A stretch of DNA of 64,000 nucleotides. It comes from Globodera rostochiensis. Taxonomy: Eukaryota > Nematoda > Chromadorea > Rhabditida > Heteroderidae. Each line of letters starts with the position of its first letter. The stretch's first letter is position 1. A program made the position numbers and the translations under genes. Positions 1-11,333 of the stretch are shown in pieces. Under the pieces are notes generated by a model that did no database searches, had not been told where the DNA came from, and worked only from the letters and a program-made list of their open reading frames with translations. The stretch lies in contig JAEVLN010000010.1 in NCBI GenBank assembly GCA_018350325.1, positions 1,364,001 to 1,428,000 of the forward strand, written 5' to 3'.

Positions 1-334
1 GGCACTTTTTTGCCTGTATTTGGTCTAATTTTGGAATCTTTGGTTTAAGTCAATTTGGGAATGGCTCAAAAACAGCTGATTATATGTAAATAAAATCCGC
101 AAAAATTGTAATTTTTGTTCTAGTTTTGAATTTTACAATTTTTAATCTTCCATTTAAATATAAAAAAATACAAAAATAGCATAATAGCATAATTTATCCC
201 CGAAAGTTTAAAAGACAAAACATAACAAATCCCATGAAAGTTTCCCAAAAATTTCGAAAATTTTCTCAACAAAATTCTTTCATCCCATGAAAGTTTCCCA
301 AAATTCCGTAAATTTCCTCAACAAAATTCTTTCA

Positions 335-2439
335 TCAAATCTTTTCAATGCAAAACGTCTTCGCCTTCTCCAACTCATCATTGAGAATCACAAATAAATT
401 AAAAGCATATTTTTCATCCTTTCTGTCATCGAGTAATCTTTCAAATATTACCAATTTTTCATAATTTTGCTTAATTTCTTCATAATTCTTCAAAGTTTGC
501 AATTTCGGCATTAACTTTTCCAATTCGAGGCGATAGCAATTACTTTGAACTATCATCATTAATTCACTATCCTTTTTTGTTTCTTGACACTCTTGTACCA
601 AATCTGTTTATTGAAAAACAGAATAATAAAATAAATTAAAATTTGTTTATTTTATAAGTTAAATTGAATAGAAAACTATTTTTGAGATTTTTTATCCTAT
701 TATGCAACAAAAAACGTTTTTTTAATAATTTTTTTTTTCAAAAATGGTCAGTGTTTAATGATTAACATACATAAAATTATGCATGTATATTAAACAGGGC
801 TCGGATTCGTACTTGAAAATCGATCCCCGTAATTACAAAGTTGAAACTGTACTTCAAGAATGTACTTGAAAATCAATATACTTGTACTTGAACTTAATGT
901 TGAGTTGATCCGAGCCCTGATATTAAATATCAAAACCAACCTGTCAACTGTTTTTTTTGGCCAAAGCGATTAATAAGGCTTTCAAAGTATCCACTTCCAT
1001 TACTCGAACATAAATAAACGTATTTGATCGTTTGTAATGTGATTAATAGTTCTTTAAAATAAAAGGGAATTTATTATTGATATTAATTAATCGAATTGAA
1101 TTGGTCGTTATTTTAAAGATTTTATTGGGATAAATTTAAACGTTTAAAATTTAATACTAGCCTTTGTATGGGTTCCAAATCACATGGACAGCCTCCGCAA
1201 AATGGAGAAAATCTTGATGCTTTTTAATTTGACGGATGACGTCGTTTTTATTACAATATTTGCTATATTCATCCTCCAATTGATGAAATTCACCCAACTT
1301 TTGCTCAAATCCTGTAGAAAACTTGGCTTCTACAAAATAATCACTCCAATTTTGCGGTTCCTTCACACGGTTCATCAATTGCAACATAAAATTTGTCAAG
1401 TTACAAGAATGCTCAACTTTAAAATTCACCTGAAGAGTTTAATTATTAATTTGTATTCCAAAAATTGCTTTATTAAATTACAACAAAAATGATTTCACCT
1501 GGTAATTGCTGGAAATTGCTTCGTATTTTCGGTGAAAGTGAGCAATGACTAAGTCATAAATGGCCGGGTGCTCAATATTAATATAAGGTGTTTGCAAGTT
1601 TAGTGCATCTTCAATTTTTTTCGCCAAATTTAATATGGAAAATGGCGTCAATTCAATTTCCGATAATTTCAAAAGGAAGTTGAAATTTTCTAAAACAACA
1701 AATTACCTATTAATAGTTTATATATTTTTTAATTACGTTTGCTCGTTGCTGAAATGTCCGTATTCAAGCTGATTGCAACAATTTCGCCGGTTGAATGGCC
1801 TAATTTGCCAATGTTATTATTTGAATAAATTGGCAAAATATCAAAGGAATACATTCTAAATGTATAAAATTCATTAAAAATTTAAATATAATTTTACATT
1901 GGCGGCGTTTGGCTTTGATCTTTGCTTGAACATTTATAAGCTGCCAAAAATGCTTGAAGCTCATTTTTCGGGCCAATCATTGCACAAATTCGAACGGCGA
2001 CCGATAAAATCATCAAAAATTGTTTTATATTGTCGGAATTTTCTTTATCCAAATTGATTTCAGCATTATTTGTTTTGAAAATTCTTTCATTAATCCGGTT
2101 TAATGCTTCTTTCATTTTGGAGGGAATTCCTTTTGCGCAAATCCATTTTCCGTTCTCTTCCGACCTTATAACGTTGTCTTTGATGGCAAATGAAATTTTG
2201 TCCAAAAAATCCTTTGCTTTTGCATTACTGATTTCCATTAAATTTGCAGAATGTTTTTTAGATTTTCCATTGGTAAAATACTGGAGCATTTTATAGGCGT
2301 CTTCATTCCGAATTTTTTCCGATGCCAATTCAGCCTCAATTTTTGCGGGTTTCGACTGACGATGCCAAAATTTATCCATAGAATCAGTCGGCACAACCCA
2401 AAATGCGGCTGTAATAAGCATAAGCAATAGAAAAGACAT
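335..2439 (-). CDS. secreted protein of unknown family, multi-exon
   Basis: The first exon (2439-1898) opens with a hydrophobic leader, MSFLLLMLITAAFWVVPTDS, which looks like a signal peptide. Phase-compatible exons follow at 1855-1737, 1689-1499 and 1429-1162, and a last exon ends at the stop at 335. A short exon near 1002-949 is likely, but its junction to the last exon does not resolve cleanly. The 1162 junction would use a GC donor (AAAG/gctagt). The protein is helix-prone, lysine- and glutamate-rich, with no membrane segment after the leader and no domain I recognise. The intron before the last exon holds a 125-bp hAT-type element. The promoter carries an unusual array of ATGCCA hexamers (separate entry), which in cyst nematodes suggests dorsal-gland expression. 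A secreted effector is therefore plausible but inferred. Confidence 0.68.
795..919. mobile_element. 125-bp hAT-type MITE
   Basis: Terminal inverted repeats CAGGGCTCGGAT and ATCCGAGCCCTG bound the element. Both flanks carry the 8-bp direct repeat ATATTAAA. The interior reiterates TACTTGAA-like words and has no coding capacity. It lies in the last intron of the minus-strand gene. Confidence 0.85.
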
Positions 2440-2512
2440 TTTTAAAAATGATAAAATAAAATGAATAATATGAAATTAAGTGAGAATTTATATGAAAAGT
2501 TTTTGCCCTTTT

Positions 2513-2880
2513 TGGCATGTGGCATTATATAAGAAATATCGCTATTTTCTATCTATAAAATAGTAATGCCATTCATTCTATTGATTTTGGCATGTGCCAT
2601 TATTATATGAATATTGCTATTTTCTATCTATAAAATAGTAATGCCATTCTTTCTGTTGAGCGTTGTAATTTACCCTTTTTGGCATGTGCCATTATTATAA
2701 GAAATATTGCTAATTCTCTATCTATAAAATAGTAATGCCATTCTTTCTATTGATTTTGGCATATGCCATTATTATATGAATATTGCTATTTTCTATAAAA
2801 TAGTAATGTCATTCTTTCTATTGATTTTGGCATGTGCCATTATTATAAGAAATATTGGTAATTTTCTTTCTATAAAATCG
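2513..2880. promoter_or_regulatory. promoter minisatellite rich in ATGCCA/TGGCAT hexamers
   Basis: Immediately upstream of the start codon at 2439, a unit of roughly 75-100 bp is repeated about five times. Its core reads TTGGCATGTGCCATTATTA followed by a TCTATAAAATAG segment. TGGCAT occurs at 2513, 2520, 2588, 2680, 2757 and 2828, and ATGCCA at 2566, 2641, 2735 and 2763. ATGCCA is the dorsal-gland (DOG) box reported for potato cyst nematode effector promoters. Each unit also brings a TATA-like TATAAAATA. Confidence 0.72.
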
Positions 2881-3916
2881 TAAAGTAACTCTTTTGAAAA
2901 TCCTAAAAACCCACCCCATAACCCGGCAGTCAGTGTTTAAGGCAAATTGAGATCCACTCTTTTTGAAAGACAAATGCATTTGAATAAAAAGTTTATTTTA
3001 AATAAAAACATTTATTTTAAATATATTATTAAAATCAATTTTCTGTGCAAAAATGCACAAGTGGGCGCCTAAACAAAAATGCCCATCCGTTTTGTGCTTG
3101 ATCGCCGCCTTTTCCCGTTTCCTGCCCCGCGCATAAACGGCGCGCGATCAATCGCACCGGAAAAGCATCGCATTTTTGTGGTTGGGTTTTGCTTTCACAT
3201 TTTGCTCCCCCCCCCCACACCCCCCCTCCCCCACTCCCGTTTTCCCCACAATTATAACCGCAATATTCCATCCCCCCCCATTATCCCCCTCTCCAACAAT
3301 CGTCTTCGTCGTTGTCATCATCATAATCCAATCCAATCCAATAATCTTCTCCAACATATAATGTATGAGCGGGCATATTTGTGATGGGAGGGGATGTGTT
3401 GTGTTCATTGCCAGTTTGCTAAGCTTTTACGAAAGTGAAATGCTTTTGCAAATTTAAATTTTATGCCCAAATAAAGTTAATATATAAATCAACAAAATGG
3501 CACTTTTCCGTTCGGTGTCAACCGCGCCCCCCCCAAATTTGGTGCTTTAAAATTCATTTCTGGGGCTTAAACGGCAACTGTTAATCCACGAAACGAGCAA
3601 ATTCTTAACAAAATGCTTCCATTTAAACATTCTTGGAGAATAAAACCTACACTTTGTCGAAGCGGAATTCAACAAAGTTTTAAAATGCAATTAGGTCCAG
3701 ACCTAAGCGAGCTTAAGTCTAAAGCCTAAGCCTAATCATAAGTTACTGAAGTCGCTAAATTTAGAATTTTATTTAATTTTGAAAAAACATAGAGATTTTG
3801 ATATTCTTCGAAACTTTGTTAATGACCAATTTTTTACGGCATCATTTAAATAAAATATTATTTTTGAATTTATTTACTTTTAATAGTTTTTATTTTCCTT
3901 TTCTAAAAAGCATGCA
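2881..3916. other. intergenic, with C-rich tract
   Basis: No convincing gene is visible between the two divergently transcribed genes. It contains a polypyrimidine stretch with several C runs at about 3207-3290, which opens spurious frames on both strands, and a short palindromic CCTAAGC-type patch near 3700-3740 that recurs at 17.5 and 43 kb. Confidence 0.6.
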
Positions 3917-6900
3917 ATGGTCGCTTCTGAAGCGTATTCCTGCACCATAAGCCGCCAAACGAAACAACAATTTGTGTTATTGCCACCATTTCTGATCATC
4001 ATTATCATTTTTACAACTTCTTGTTCTGCCTGTATGCCTGGGTACGAGGTACGGTTACCGTCTTCATTTAAGTATATTTCACTAGGGTTGGACAAGACTG
4101 GTTATGGTCCCCCCACTGATTCCCGAATTTTTATCATTTTTTCGGCATTCGGTGAGCGGTCCCCGGTCTTTAATCAATGGATGGCACTTTTTTATTTAAT
4201 ATTTAAGTCCATATCCATATTTTTGTTGCGATTTTTAGTTCATATGAATCCGAACGCAATTTATATAATTTATTTTTGTTTACCCATTTTATTTAGTACG
4301 AACGATCCAGGTTAAGGCAATGTGAGTTGTTTTTGGTTCAATTTAATAATAAAATAATAAATATAAAAAATACAAATTCAAATGTTTTTGCAGATCTTGG
4401 CATTGAATGGGTGCCAGGTGGACTCGAAAAGATGGATGGTTTATTAATTTTACAAAAACTAAAATATCATTAATAATTTATAGCTCCACATCCGCACAAT
4501 GTGCGGCACCCGAGCGAGCTAAATTGCGATTTTTCGAAGCCTGAATTATGTAAATTTTTAATCATTTAAATATTTAAAGCTTTATTGTTAAAATTTATTT
4601 TAATTTTTTGAAATAAAACAGGCAAATGGCGTAATGTTCGGGGTGGTGGACTCGACACATTGGATTTTTATTTGTTTCGGAAAGAAGACAATACTGAATT
4701 TCCCGTAAATTTTGCTTTTAATATCCTTAAAAAAATTAAACAAACAACAACAACATTGTTTTAGGTTGTACAAGTTCGACCTGGTCCATCAAAAGTTGCC
4801 GTTGGTCAGTATCAAATAATTAGCATTTAAATAAAATAATAATTAATTAATTACATTTAGGTGACAAAAATTGTTTTAGGTAATTGCATTACAAAAATTT
4901 GTTTAAGGTGACCAAGTTTTGCTTACGGGCGACAGAAAACGTGAGGAACAAATTGCACTGTTTGTCTTTTACCGTTTGCATATTAATTAATTAAAGGGTT
5001 TTATTTGTTAAACTTTTTTTTCTGGTATAAATAAACTATTCAATAACAAATAACCGGTAAAAAATTTTAATTTAAATTATTTTCTATTTAAATTTAGCTT
5101 GGCCAGCCATCCAATTAAGTGCCAGAACACAACGGGCAAACTCACATTCACTTTTTGGGTTTACAACGGTGCCCGAATTGAGGTGCTCATTTTGGAGGAC
5201 CGCGAAGACGAAGTGCGAGCGAATGTTTTGTTTTTTTGAATTATACAAATTTATTAAAATAATTTTTACAATTTTAGCGCATTTTCCAATTTTAGGGTTT
5301 GCACGCTTTGCCTGAAAAGCCGCAAATTGATTGTGGGACAGTGGAAATGAATACAGAATGGTTAAATTACAAAGCATAAGCAAAAAGATGTCATTTTTGG
5401 GAAAATTCAATTACAAAATTGTTTTATTAAATGCAAAATTTGTCTTTTCATTTATAGGCATAATTTTGAGTCATATTTTTTTTTGTTTTACCATTTAAAT
5501 TTTATTTTTTTTTGTAGAAATTTTTTGACCCAATTTAAATTTGTGTTCAAATTTAGCTCTGTGTCAATTCCGCCAAATTTGCAACCATTTCAACTTGGCC
5601 TACGCGCGTACGACATCCGAAACACGGAGGGGTCCTTCGTAATGTTGGACAGCATCAATTATGAGGCTCAATTTTGCAAAATTTCCAGTAAATTTTTTGT
5701 ACCCAAATATTTGGTGAATTTTACAAATTTTTTTATTTTGTTTTGTTTTTAGCCGATTTTGGTCCAATGACTTACGAACCTTTGCTGACTGGGGCCAGAG
5801 GGCAATTTGTGAACGCAATGGCCGAATTAAATTGTGACCAATTCGGCGCAACTTGTCGCTGGCGACAGAGTGGGACGGGAAAAGCCGTAAAATTTTTAAA
5901 AACTTTCAATTAGATTAAAGTTAAATCGTTAACAATTCTCATACTTTTTTTATTAAATTCACAAATGATTTATTAAGACTTTTTAGAACCTTGCAGAATA
6001 AATGAAACGTGTGATTAAACTAAAAATTTATGATTTCTAATAAAGTTTATTATATTACCAAAATTTATGTAAAATTTAGAAATTATGCTTTAAATTTGGG
6101 TTGCTTCCCGACCCCTTTGTCGGGGGTTTTTCGCCCCCCCGAACGTGAAATTTCGGGGTTTTATGTAAAAAACCCTTACATTTTTGTCGGGGTTTTTTTG
6201 GCCTCTCCCGAATCCCGACATTCCCGCCCCCGTAGGGTCGGGTATCCGACTCTGCTTTAAATTGTAATCATTAGATATGGAAGCGCGCCATCGGCTCACC
6301 GCCACCGGCAGTGATGCTTCTGAATGAGACAGGCACAAACATTGAGCCCGATTTGCCAAGGTCGCGAACATAAAACAATTTTGATAAAAGAATTTAAATT
6401 TAAATAATTGGATTCAAACATTTCCCCCTTTTAGTGCCTTTCTTTACATTGAGGAGGGAAGTGGTGGAGCTTCACAGCACAATAACGTGTTGGATGCGGA
6501 CACAACGTCAAACGAATTTCGAATGCTCATTTCTGATCCAATTCATTGCGTTGGCCCGTCAAGTATCGACCTGAAATTTAGGCATGCATAAATATAGTTG
6601 TTAAAATTTAAATTTAAATTTCTTTTTTTAATTTAGAATATGGGCAACTAAAGGCATTAAGGTAGTAATTGTGAGAAAATTATTTGAAAACAGAAATGAT
6701 TTTAGTTATTGATATTCATAATAGGGTTGGCACCACGAGGTTCGGGGGCAAAAAAGTCGGGGACGGGGTTTTTAGGTGTAAGTCGAAGATCGGGCTTGAG
6801 TGCGAACAAGTTAGTCGGGAACTGGGTGTTGGTTGTCGGGGGTGGGAACTGGCGGGAGTCGGGGAATTAGCCAAAATTGTCGGAGATTTTGAGGTTGTGG

Positions 6901-9900
6901 TACCAACCCTAGTTCATAAAAACTTAAATAGTAAAATATATTTAATTAAATGAATCGTTTAGTAAATAATAAAAAAATAATTTTGCCTATTTTACAGCTC
7001 AGTGTCTGCATAATAGAAGCCGAATCGCTGCACATACACATCTGTCAGCCAGTCATACCATCACTTTCTCCAGCACAAATTCAACACAACTTTCAGCCAA
7101 GCGTTTTAAATTTTGCGGTTAATTTTAACCCAAAAACAATCATTTTTAAATGACAATTTTTTGTGTAATTTAGAAATTTTTGTTATTTAATATTTATTAA
7201 AATGCAAAAGGTTTACTAATAAAAAATATCATTTTATATCTTGTTAAGAATTATTTTTTGGAATTCTTTGCGTTTATTTCAATTTGTTGGATTTTGTTTC
7301 AAAAATAAGAAATTAAAAACTAACTTTTGGACCTTTAATTTTTTGCATAATCAAAAAAAGGTGGGCTGTTTTTTTCCTAAAATTTTTACAAACAAAAAAA
7401 TAAAAATTAATAAAACAGATTGCTTTCCGAGTGGACAGTGTCAACATTGATTTTGATAATTTTGTGCTTGTTGACGATTTTGAAGTTGGTGGAGGTGATC
7501 AGTGTGGTGATTTGGCGGCAAAATCGGAGAATAAATTACTTGATCAGTTCCTTCCAGTAAGTTAAAGCCTATTAATTTTAAATTAATTAATCTTTATTAA
7601 CATTAAATTTCTAATATTTCGGTTTAAAAAAAAGTAATAATCGAAAAATATTTCAGGTTCCTATGCTTAGCAGTTTGCTTAGTCGCCCAATTCACTCAGC
7701 GCAGGCATAAAAATATTTTAAAATAAAAATTGTTAATATCCAGGCATAAAAATATTTTAAAATAAAAATTATTAATTTATTATTATATCCAGGCATAAAA
7801 TAAAAATAAAAATTGTTAATTTATTATTTATCCAGGCATAAAAATATATTTTTTTATTATATCCAGTCATAAAATTAAAATTAAAATTGTAAGTATAACC
7901 AGGCATAAAAATATTTTAAACTTATTATATTTATTTTAGGAATTGTCTTGCGATTTTTCTAAGCGTGCAATTGCTTGCAAATGGGCAAATCCGGAAGGGT
8001 TGGCTGGTGAAGTAAATTCGTGGGAAATTGGCGTGAAGAAGCAGCAAAAAGATGCTGCAAATACACTTTTTGGTCTAAATTTTATGCATTTTGTCCATTA
8101 ATTTATTAGTTCATTTCAAACGGATTTCTTTTCAAATTTTTGATTTTGTTATTAATTTAGGTCTTGTTTTTTTGTTGTTGGTATATTTGGGATTTTTATT
8201 ATTTTTTTAATGGAAGAAAACTTTTTAGTTCTTTTGTTAACGTAAATTTTAAACATTCTGTATTTTGTTTAAAAAAAATTTACTGTCTTTTTAATTCCTA
8301 AAAATTTTACAAAAAATTAAATTATTTCCTGACAATTTTTAGATGGAGATGCTGCGATAGCGCGTCTGCATAAAAATGCACCCGCTTATTTGCTGTCCGA
8401 AACTATTCAGGCAAAAATTTGTTTAAATTTTTTTGCAATATTAAAATTAAACAAAGTTTTAATTAATTAATTTTATGCGACAAATTGTAGTGCATTCTGC
8501 AAAATGACGGAATGCTAAAACTGAAGACATGGAATAATGGAAATGCTCGTTTGTCGGTAATTAGATTATTAAGAATTTTAAAAGCGTAGGTTATTTTAAT
8601 TTATTAGGTTTGCATTGTTCGAGCTCATTCTATGGAAATTTTGGATTGCCAAAATGTGGAGATTGAGGACGGCAGAATAGAGGAAGAAGTTGTTTTTTAA
8701 ATTTTTTTTGTTTAAAAATTTAATTTCCTAAAATGTTTTTCATAGGTTCTGGTAGACATTCCAACAACTGATGAACCTGTTAAACTTGTGAGTTCATAAA
8801 GTATTATGTCAGAAATATAGCAATAAAAAAAAATTTTAAAAATCTTTTGATAAATTTTTATGTTTTAGTTGTTGCGAGCAGAAGCTGCAGGAAACGGTGA
8901 TCATGAAGGCCAAGTTGCAGTTGACTCCATCCAATTTGAGGTCAAAAATTAACGTCAAGCAAAATATTTGAGAATTAATTTAAGATAAATAAAATTATAT
9001 TTAAAATTCCCTATATAAAATTTTTTTTCAAATGAAAATTTATAGGGGAATCCCATCCAATCAGGACAGATGATTTATTTTTTAATATTTTTTCAATTTG
9101 TTTTTTGTTTTAATTTTTAGGCCAAAATTTGTCCGTCCATCGCTTCTGCTTCCGTTGCTGTGCATGGCGTTCAAAACACGCCACTTGGATCGGCTCTATC
9201 TATCGCCCCCAATTCGTTGCCATCTGACAATTCTTCCCCACATCCTGTGCCAGATGAAAGTCAGTGTTTTTAAAACAATTTTTGACAAAAAAAAAATTGG
9301 TTTTATCAATAAATTAGCAAAAAACAAACAAATAAACAAAGAAATTTAAATATTATTATATTCTGAAGATCGCCCTAATAAATTAGTGTCAAATAACATT
9401 TAGCACCAAATCAAATTGGTCCACCTCTTTAGATGTGTGCCGATTGTTATCATGCGATTTTAACTATGGGGGCAGTATGTGCTTGTATAGCAGGTTAAAA
9501 ATTACCATTAAATTCAAATTAAAATAAAAATAAAAATGTTATTTTATTCAAATTTTAGTGTACGTATTTCCTCTTCACTGTCGCTGTTTCGGTCGTTCAA
9601 TCAAAGCGCTTTCTCAATGCTTTTTGGGCGGAACAAAGTTGCAATGATTGAGGCAGGAATTGAAGAAATAAATTTAAAAATGTTTTTTAATTAATTTTAG
9701 TCCTCACAATTTCATTTGAATGCGCCGGCTCGACTGCATTTTGACTTCATAATTCAGGCATTTTTTAAATGGCTGATCTTAATACATATTAAGACAAAAG
9801 TTTTTTAATTGACAATTTTACAAATTAAATTTTGAGTTTTTTTCAATTAAATTTTTTTTGAAAATTTCAGAAAGGCTCTGCAAATTTGCACGTATGCCAA

Positions 9901-10342
9901 GACAGTGCACTTCGCGAGTTGGACACGTGTTTAGCCATTTTTGAAGGCGGCGAAACGTTGGGTTGGCAACACGACTTTATCGAAGTCGGGGCGATTGCTT
10001 TTAAATATTTTGACTAAAAACTGATCAAAAACAATTCCAAATCGGTTTTAGCTCTCTGAAAATGATCGCAAAGTTTACATAATCGCAAGGTTGAGCAACG
10101 GAGCGCGAAAGGCCAGCGTTCAAATCGATAATTTGCTGGTATTATTATTATATATTATAGATTTTTGTATTAATAACAATAAAAAATATAAAAATATATT
10201 TCAAAATAATTTTTGTGTGTATTTATTTTTGGAGTTAATTTTGAATTTAATTAATATATTTAAAAATTAAATTAAATGTAAATTTTGTTCGAAACACTCA
10301 AAATTTTAGCTTACGGATATTGGAAATCACAGAGCATGTTGA
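3917..10342 (+). CDS. multi-exon extracellular protein with repeated MAM-like domains
   Basis: About 22 short exons join in phase: 4394-4438, 4484-4549, 4622-4704, 4765-4804, 4908-4959, 5098-5212, 5296-about 5343, 5557-5687, 5753-5886, 6275-6360, 6435-6581, 6637-6661, 6998-7117, 7419-7556, 7657-7704, 7940-8072, 8343-8410, 8491-8556, 8608-8688, 8746-8787, 8869-8940, 9121-9259, 9433-9493, 9559-9637 (or 9652), 9701-9757, 9882-9990, 10052-10138 and 10310-10342. Four blocks start with the MAM-type signature: LNCDFSKPELCKWRN, LNCDQFGATCRWR, LSCDFSKRAIACKW and LSCDFNYGGSMC. Blocks end in strands such as RVDSVNIDFDNFVLVDDFE. MAM modules are extracellular adhesion domains, so a secreted or surface matrix protein is likely. 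The first exon (3917-4310) has a hydrophobic segment usable as a signal or anchor, but its exact structure and the 5343/5557 junction are uncertain. Introns after 6581, 7704, 8410 and 9757 use GC donors. Transposons sit in two introns. Confidence 0.78.
6101..6254. mobile_element. short inverted-repeat element in intron
   Basis: The segment starts TTGGGTTGCTTCCCGAC and ends with a GTCGGGTATCCGAC-type complement. Both flanks carry CTTTAAAT, an apparent 8-bp duplication. The interior reiterates CCCCGA and GGGGTTTTT. It is related to the element at 56.1-56.4 kb. Confidence 0.6.
6722..6911. mobile_element. 190-bp hAT-type MITE in intron
   Basis: Terminal repeats TAGGGTTGGCACCAC and GTGGTACCAACCCTA are flanked by ATTCATAA and GTTCATAA, a 7/8 match. 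The interior reiterates GTCGGG words. It belongs to the same broad group as the elements at 21.1 and 23.1 kb. Confidence 0.78.
7702..7940 (+). repeat. intron made of tandem copies of its own GC splice donor
   Basis: Exon 7657-7704 ends CAG and the intron opens gcataaaa. The motif CCAGGCATAAAA followed by AT-rich filler then recurs at about 7741, 7791, 7834, 7865 (as CAGTCATAAA) and 7900, before the acceptor at 7939. The repeat unit therefore includes the exon-end CAG plus the GC donor. Confidence 0.8.
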
Positions 10343-11146
10343 TGAATTGTTAGCCTAAGAAAGGAAGTCTTACAAAACGAGAATAGATTGATACTCGTCA
10401 AAATCGCATAAAACGGGTCGTCGTAAACAAAATGTGATTGAATGCCATATTTTGCATATATGTATGTTGTTATAATATTTGCTAGAGAATTGGGATAAAA
10501 AATACAGAAACAAAAAAAAATTTTTGATTGAAATATAAAAGCAAATTTTTTAATTAATATTATCAATTTTCTTTTAAAAGATAGATTTATTAAATTGGAT
10601 CGTATATGTTGTTATAATATTTGCTAGAGAAAAAATGGGGATAAAAAATACAAAAACAAAAAGGATTGAAATATAAAAAGCAAATTTTTTGAATTAATTA
10701 ATAGTATCAACATTTATAATAAAAATCAATGTTTGTTTTAAAAGATTTATTTATTAAAATTGAATAAGTTATCTGTTTTACCTAAAATAAAAAATGCAAA
10801 AATTGCTGCTGTTTTGCGTTCCCTTTTTTCGTATTACTCAAATTGAATTTTTTTTTTGAAATTTTTTTAAACGCTATTAACTTTTTCACATCTGTTCAAA
10901 CAAGCCTTGCCCAGTGACTGACGACTATGATGATCCTCACCTAATGCCTAATTTTTGAGCAAACAAAGCCAAAAATGGATAAAACTTTAGCGATAAATTC
11001 ATGAAATATGCGAAATGATTAAAGCATGCTTAAGGCTACAGCTGCAAAAACATTGCATTTTTCAGCTTTTGGTAATGTTGAGGGTCACAGAAATTGACAA
11101 AAAATTGTTTGATAAATGACGTCCACAAATTCACAACCCTTGACAC
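10343..11146. other. intergenic, AT-rich
   Basis: This stretch lies between the end of the MAM-like gene and the next promoter. A segment near 10430-10560 is partly repeated at 10610-10740 (shared words ATATGTTGTTATAATATTTGC and GATAAAAAATACA), suggesting a local duplication of about 170 bp. No gene is supported. Confidence 0.5.
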
Positions 11147-11154
11147 TATAAAAG
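11147..11154 (+). promoter_or_regulatory. TATA box
   Basis: CTATAAAAGC lies about 180 bp upstream of the ATG at 11334 and is the best core-promoter match for that gene. Confidence 0.5.
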
Positions 11155-11333
11155 CGCACCAAAATAGCGAAAAGTTATCAGTTCCATTAATTCATTATTT
11201 TCATATAAATAAATTTCTATTTTAAATTTAAGTCAAAAAATAAATTTAAAAAACTCGAACAATTCGCTTTTTTGTTTGAAACAAAACAATACAACATTTA
11301 TTATCGTTTTAAATTAAGAAATAAAAGTTTCCA

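Noticed and set aside
3035..3408. Proline-rich and glycine-rich frames on opposite strands
   Set aside because: They arise from C runs and simple sequence; neither has coding composition or partner exons.
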